A DNA stretch of 64,000 nt from Pontibacter burrus (GTDB lineage Bacteria > Bacteroidota > Bacteroidia > Cytophagales > Hymenobacteraceae). Below the pieces are notes generated by a model that made no database searches, was not told where the DNA came from, and worked only from the letters and a program-made list of their open reading frames with translations. The position numbers and the translations under genes were made by a program. How positions within the stretch are numbered: the stretch's first letter is position 1; every line of letters begins with the position of its first letter. Below are positions 61,330 to 64,000 of the stretch, piece after piece. The stretch lies in assembly GCF_010686685.1 (NCBI RefSeq), contig NZ_JAAGWD010000001.1, positions 558,001 through 622,000 of the forward strand, read 5' to 3'.

Positions 61330-61815
61330 TTAGTAATACTTCATTTCGGTTAGGTCGCGTAGCTCTACCTGCAGGTCCTGTGCAATTTGTTCCATCTGTT
61401 GCATAGCCTTTTCCTTCGACTTTTGCTGTACAAGGTGCAGTTTTACGTTATAGGCAAGCTTCAGGTAGCCATCAAACTTTTCAAGCTGCTGCACCGACAT
61501 CGATCCCCTGGATTCCATTGTTCGCCTATAGTTGTTCTTCTTTAAAAACAGGTATTCGAAGCTGGGTAAAGGCTGCCACTTTCCGAATGCCAGTCCGGCC
61601 AGGCTTACTGCTTCGCGGAAGGCTTTTTGTGACAGGTTAAACTCGGTTTGCCTGCGTGTAAAATGTGTTAGAAAACCAACGGGCAGCAAAGCCCAGGCAG
61701 CTATGGAGCCGTTTAACACCATTGTAATGCCCAACAGGGTGGTTAGCCAGCCGAAAAACCGGCCTCCGGCGCTAAAGTACTTCCCGGTAATGTAAGTGTG
61801 TAAAGTTTGTTGCAT
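61330..61815 (-). CDS. Hypothetical membrane protein of the DUF2157-type operon
   Basis: 161 residues from ATG 61815 (an earlier ATG in frame at 61878 would overlap the GDYXXLXY gene). One or two hydrophobic helices (FFGWLTTLLGITMVLNGSIA, WALLPVGFLTHF) and a charged helical C-terminus. No family recognised. It lies 10 bp downstream of the GDYXXLXY gene, so it belongs to that operon. Confidence 0.65.
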   Translation of the reverse strand: MQQTLHTYITGKYFSAGGRFFGWLTTLLGITMVLNGSIAAWALLPVGFLTHFTRRQTEFNLSQKAFREAVSLAGLAFGKWQPLPSFEYLFLKKNNYRRTMESRGSMSVQQLEKFDGYLKLAYNVKLHLVQQKSKEKAMQQMEQIAQDLQVELRDLTEMKYY

Positions 61816-61825
61816 ATGTACGTGG

Positions 61826-62329
61826 TTAGGGTTTGCGTTTTGGTTGCAGCAGTTGCCGGTTCTTGTCGTACAGGCCAATCAGGATGCTGTTGCCGGCTTC
61901 ATCCACTTTCAGTCCGCCATACTCCGCAGTCTCAAAGGTTTTAGCCTGGCCTTCTTCAAAAAAGTACGACTCAGCTCCCAGGTTAATTGCCCAGTTGCCT
62001 TTGTTATAGTGCAGCAAAAGTTCGCCATCGTGCAGCGGTTCTTTTTCGGGTTGGTACCGTACCAGTTGCGCCACCTGCTGCGAGTCGAGTTTTAACACTG
62101 CATACCCGCGGCTTGGGAGCTCATGCAAGTCCGGTGTCTGGCTGATGGCGTAGCTCAGGCGCATGTAATCGCCCTGCATCAGCGAACGCGGATCAACTGG
62201 GGCGAGTTTCAGCAATACCAGTTCCCCGTTTTCCAGGGTATCTTCTTTCTGCATCACCGACCAGTTAAAAAGTGCCACCACTACCACCAGGTTTAACAGG
62301 ATGATGATGGGCTTCAGGTTACGCTTCAT
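61826..62329 (-). CDS. GDYXXLXY-domain protein
   Basis: 167 residues: an anchor (PIIILLNLVVVVALFNWSV) and the signature MQGDYMRLSYAI. These proteins occur with DUF4401 and DUF2157 proteins. Function unknown. It overlaps the DUF4401 gene by 11 bp. Confidence 0.9.
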   Translation of the reverse strand: MKRNLKPIIILLNLVVVVALFNWSVMQKEDTLENGELVLLKLAPVDPRSLMQGDYMRLSYAISQTPDLHELPSRGYAVLKLDSQQVAQLVRYQPEKEPLHDGELLLHYNKGNWAINLGAESYFFEEGQAKTFETAEYGGLKVDEAGNSILIGLYDKNRQLLQPKRKP

Positions 62330-63395
62330 GGCTTCGGATATAACGGTTTAGCAAGTATAAGGCTCCTAGAAACAGGCAGCCGGTAAGCACCAGAATGCCC
62401 GATTTTGCCAGCAGCGTGAGTTGCAGGTTATAGTAATACAGCACAATAAAGTAGCCCAGCGCCAGCAGGCCAACTATAAAACTGGTTCGGTGACCGATGT
62501 AAAAACTGGCTAAAACGATAAGCAGGGCTCCGGCTATGCCGGGGGTAAGTATAGTTGGAGCCAGCATAAGGCACAGGCAGGCATAAACTATAGTTTGCGT
62601 TTTAGGGTGTGTTACCCCGGCGTCCTGCATTACGCGGCGCAGTACTAAAAGCAGCGCCACAACTATGAGCAACGTGGATAGCCAGGTGTAACGAATTGCT
62701 TCATTTTCAAAATTCTGGTGCGATAAAAGGATGAGCACACCAATCAAGGTAAACACTGCACCCATGCGGAGCGATCCGTATAGTTTGTTCAACTTAGTAT
62801 TTGCTGCAATCAGCCTTGCCTCGTTCAGGCTCAGGAATGTAAGAGCGGCTACGGCTAAGCCGGTAACTGCATGCACTAGCTCCGGGAGATTTAAATTATA
62901 TGGTAAGCTTATCAGGCTGCCGCCCAGCACCAGCACCGACAGAAAAACCAGCACCGCACCCTCTGAGATAACTATAAAGGCAACTGCCACTGCAGCTAAG
63001 GTCAGTGCCAGCGCAAGATCGCTACCCAACTCCGATACACCCATCCCGAAAAGCAGGTAACCGGCAATATTCAGCGATATACTTACAGCACTCAGCAGCA
63101 AGTCGGTTCGCAGTCGGTTTAAAACCTCGGACCCAACTATAAAGCAGCCGCCAAAAATAAGCAGGGCAATGTTGGAGTTGTACAGGCCGGTAGCAAACAG
63201 GAAGCCCATAAAAAAGAGCGTAGCCAGGAAGCCGCCGAAGATCGTAAGCAGCTTTATGGGCAGGTTGGTGTAGAACGATGAACTATGCTGTACTTCGGCT
63301 TCAATTGCTGTGGCATTATAGGTAAAGCTGTCGCCTTCTTCCTGCGCTATAGTTTGCAGTACGCGCTGCAGTTTATCGTTACTGAACTGTGCCAT
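62319..63395 (-). CDS. DUF4401-domain membrane protein
   Basis: 358 residues, about ten transmembrane helices, with FYTNLPIKLLTIFGGFLAT at the start. The position between DUF2157 and GDYXXLXY genes is diagnostic. It overlaps the upstream DUF2157 gene by 17 bp. Function unknown. Confidence 0.88.
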   Translation of the reverse strand: MAQFSNDKLQRVLQTIAQEEGDSFTYNATAIEAEVQHSSSFYTNLPIKLLTIFGGFLATLFFMGFLFATGLYNSNIALLIFGGCFIVGSEVLNRLRTDLLLSAVSISLNIAGYLLFGMGVSELGSDLALALTLAAVAVAFIVISEGAVLVFLSVLVLGGSLISLPYNLNLPELVHAVTGLAVAALTFLSLNEARLIAANTKLNKLYGSLRMGAVFTLIGVLILLSHQNFENEAIRYTWLSTLLIVVALLLVLRRVMQDAGVTHPKTQTIVYACLCLMLAPTILTPGIAGALLIVLASFYIGHRTSFIVGLLALGYFIVLYYYNLQLTLLAKSGILVLTGCLFLGALYLLNRYIRSHEA

Positions 63396-64000
63396 GCCAC
63401 TTGCGGTTAATGTGGATGATATTGCGGATAAGCAGCGTGATGCTTCCGATCACAAACAGGCTGGCAACCAGGAATATGACCATCGGGTCGGAGCCTGCCA
63501 GCCTTACAATGCCGGCGGCCACTACTATAATAATACTGAACGGGATTACGCTGAGGTAGAACAGGTCTCTAGTGCGCAGCCCGTGCCAGATGCCAGCCGA
63601 ATATGTAACCGCAGCCAGCATAAAAAATAGACCATGATCTACCCCGAAGTTGTCGTACATTGCTACCACCATGCTCATGGTTATCGGCACAATGGCAGCC
63701 AGCGCCGTTATTCTTGGGAGCCATTTGTGCGTGCCTCGTATTATTTTGCGCCACGCCAGCACTTCCCAAACTATAGTTGCCACCGCATTTATCCCGAAAA
63801 GTATATTCACCACATAGTTGAACGGCATGCCGGTAACCACCTGGGTGTTGTATAGTATAAACGTGGTGTTGATGAGCGCCAGCAGGATAAGCCACAACGG
63901 CTGAAACCTCGAAAAAACGACCCACAGCACCACACTCATCGTCCAGCCCAGGAAAAAATCGTAGGCATTAGCACCGGTCTGGTAAATCTGCCCGAAAACG
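63379..64000 (-). CDS. DUF2157-domain membrane protein, N-terminus beyond window
   Basis: The visible frame runs from the right window edge leftward; the upstream residues include FGQIYQTGANAYDFFLGWT, the conserved DUF2157 motif (GQIYQTGA). Many hydrophobic helices follow. First gene seen of the DUF2157-DUF4401-GDYXXLXY operon; the start lies to the right of the window. Confidence 0.9.
   Translation of the reverse strand, partial: VFGQIYQTGANAYDFFLGWTMSVVLWVVFSRFQPLWLILLALINTTFILYNTQVVTGMPFNYVVNILFGINAVATIVWEVLAWRKIIRGTHKWLPRITALAAIVPITMSMVVAMYDNFGVDHGLFFMLAAVTYSAGIWHGLRTRDLFYLSVIPFSIIIVVAAGIVRLAGSDPMVIFLVASLFVIGSITLLIRNIIHINRKWHGTVQ

Overview
The window looks like a chromosomal segment of a Bacteroidota bacterium, order Cytophagales, most likely a Pontibacter-like member of the Hymenobacteraceae (inference). 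The evidence is a type IX secretion sorting domain, CarboxypepD_reg/TonB-type outer-membrane proteins, DUF5686 and OMP_b-brl families, Bacteroidota promoters (TTG, 19-20 bp spacer, TAnnTTTG) and few Shine-Dalgarno sequences. No rRNA, prophage, CRISPR array or recognisable transposase was seen.

Layout. 1-6280: NAD(P)HX repair enzyme (cut by the window edge), a long intergenic repeat, a DUF5686 outer-membrane protein, a PAP2 phosphatase and a lone nuoD. 6281-13717: an accessory region with the topology of a tandem duplication. A block running from the nuoD 5' end to the 5' part of an alcohol-dehydrogenase-like gene occurs twice with diverged sequence, leaving broken 5' fragments of both genes back to back at about 8720. 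Each copy carries different cargo: a small membrane protein, an attC-like site and a beta-lactamase-fold hydrolase in one; a remnant, an alpha/beta hydrolase and a metallophosphatase in the other. 13800-19800: a lipoprotein, an outer-membrane protein, an SPFH protein, polyphosphate kinase and a SixA-type phosphatase. 20042-24977: cytochrome c maturation genes ccmB, C, D-like, E, F; CcmE is the Cys (CxxxY) type. 25103-33871: GT61 glycosyltransferase, DUF2520 protein, TonB-type receptor, SpoU methyltransferase, mutS and a GyrI-like protein. 34063-34299: tRNA-Gly(GCC) and tRNA-Leu(TAA). 34357-42161: acyltransferase, outer-membrane protein and the cell-shape operon mreB-mreC-mreD-mrdA-rodA. 42417-43102: second copy of the long repeat. 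43355-45496: purN-purH. 45638-52072: small secreted and membrane proteins, a T9SS substrate and a UbiA prenyltransferase. 52201-56484: cold-shock protein, KdsC-like phosphatase, fdx-iscX, M19 dipeptidase and two unknowns. 56590-64000: M28 peptidase, TerC, YajQ, GNAT and the start of a DUF2157/DUF4401/GDYXXLXY operon.

The most striking genome-scale signal is a palindrome, AACTATAGTT (core CTATAG). By eye there are about 110 CTATAG cores and at least 20 perfect decamers, in genes and between them; base composition alone predicts roughly 17 and 0.1. It behaves like the HIP1 highly iterated palindrome of cyanobacteria and is built into several terminator stems. It is nearly absent from the accessory region and also from the ccm and mre operons. 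All counts are by eye and need computation.
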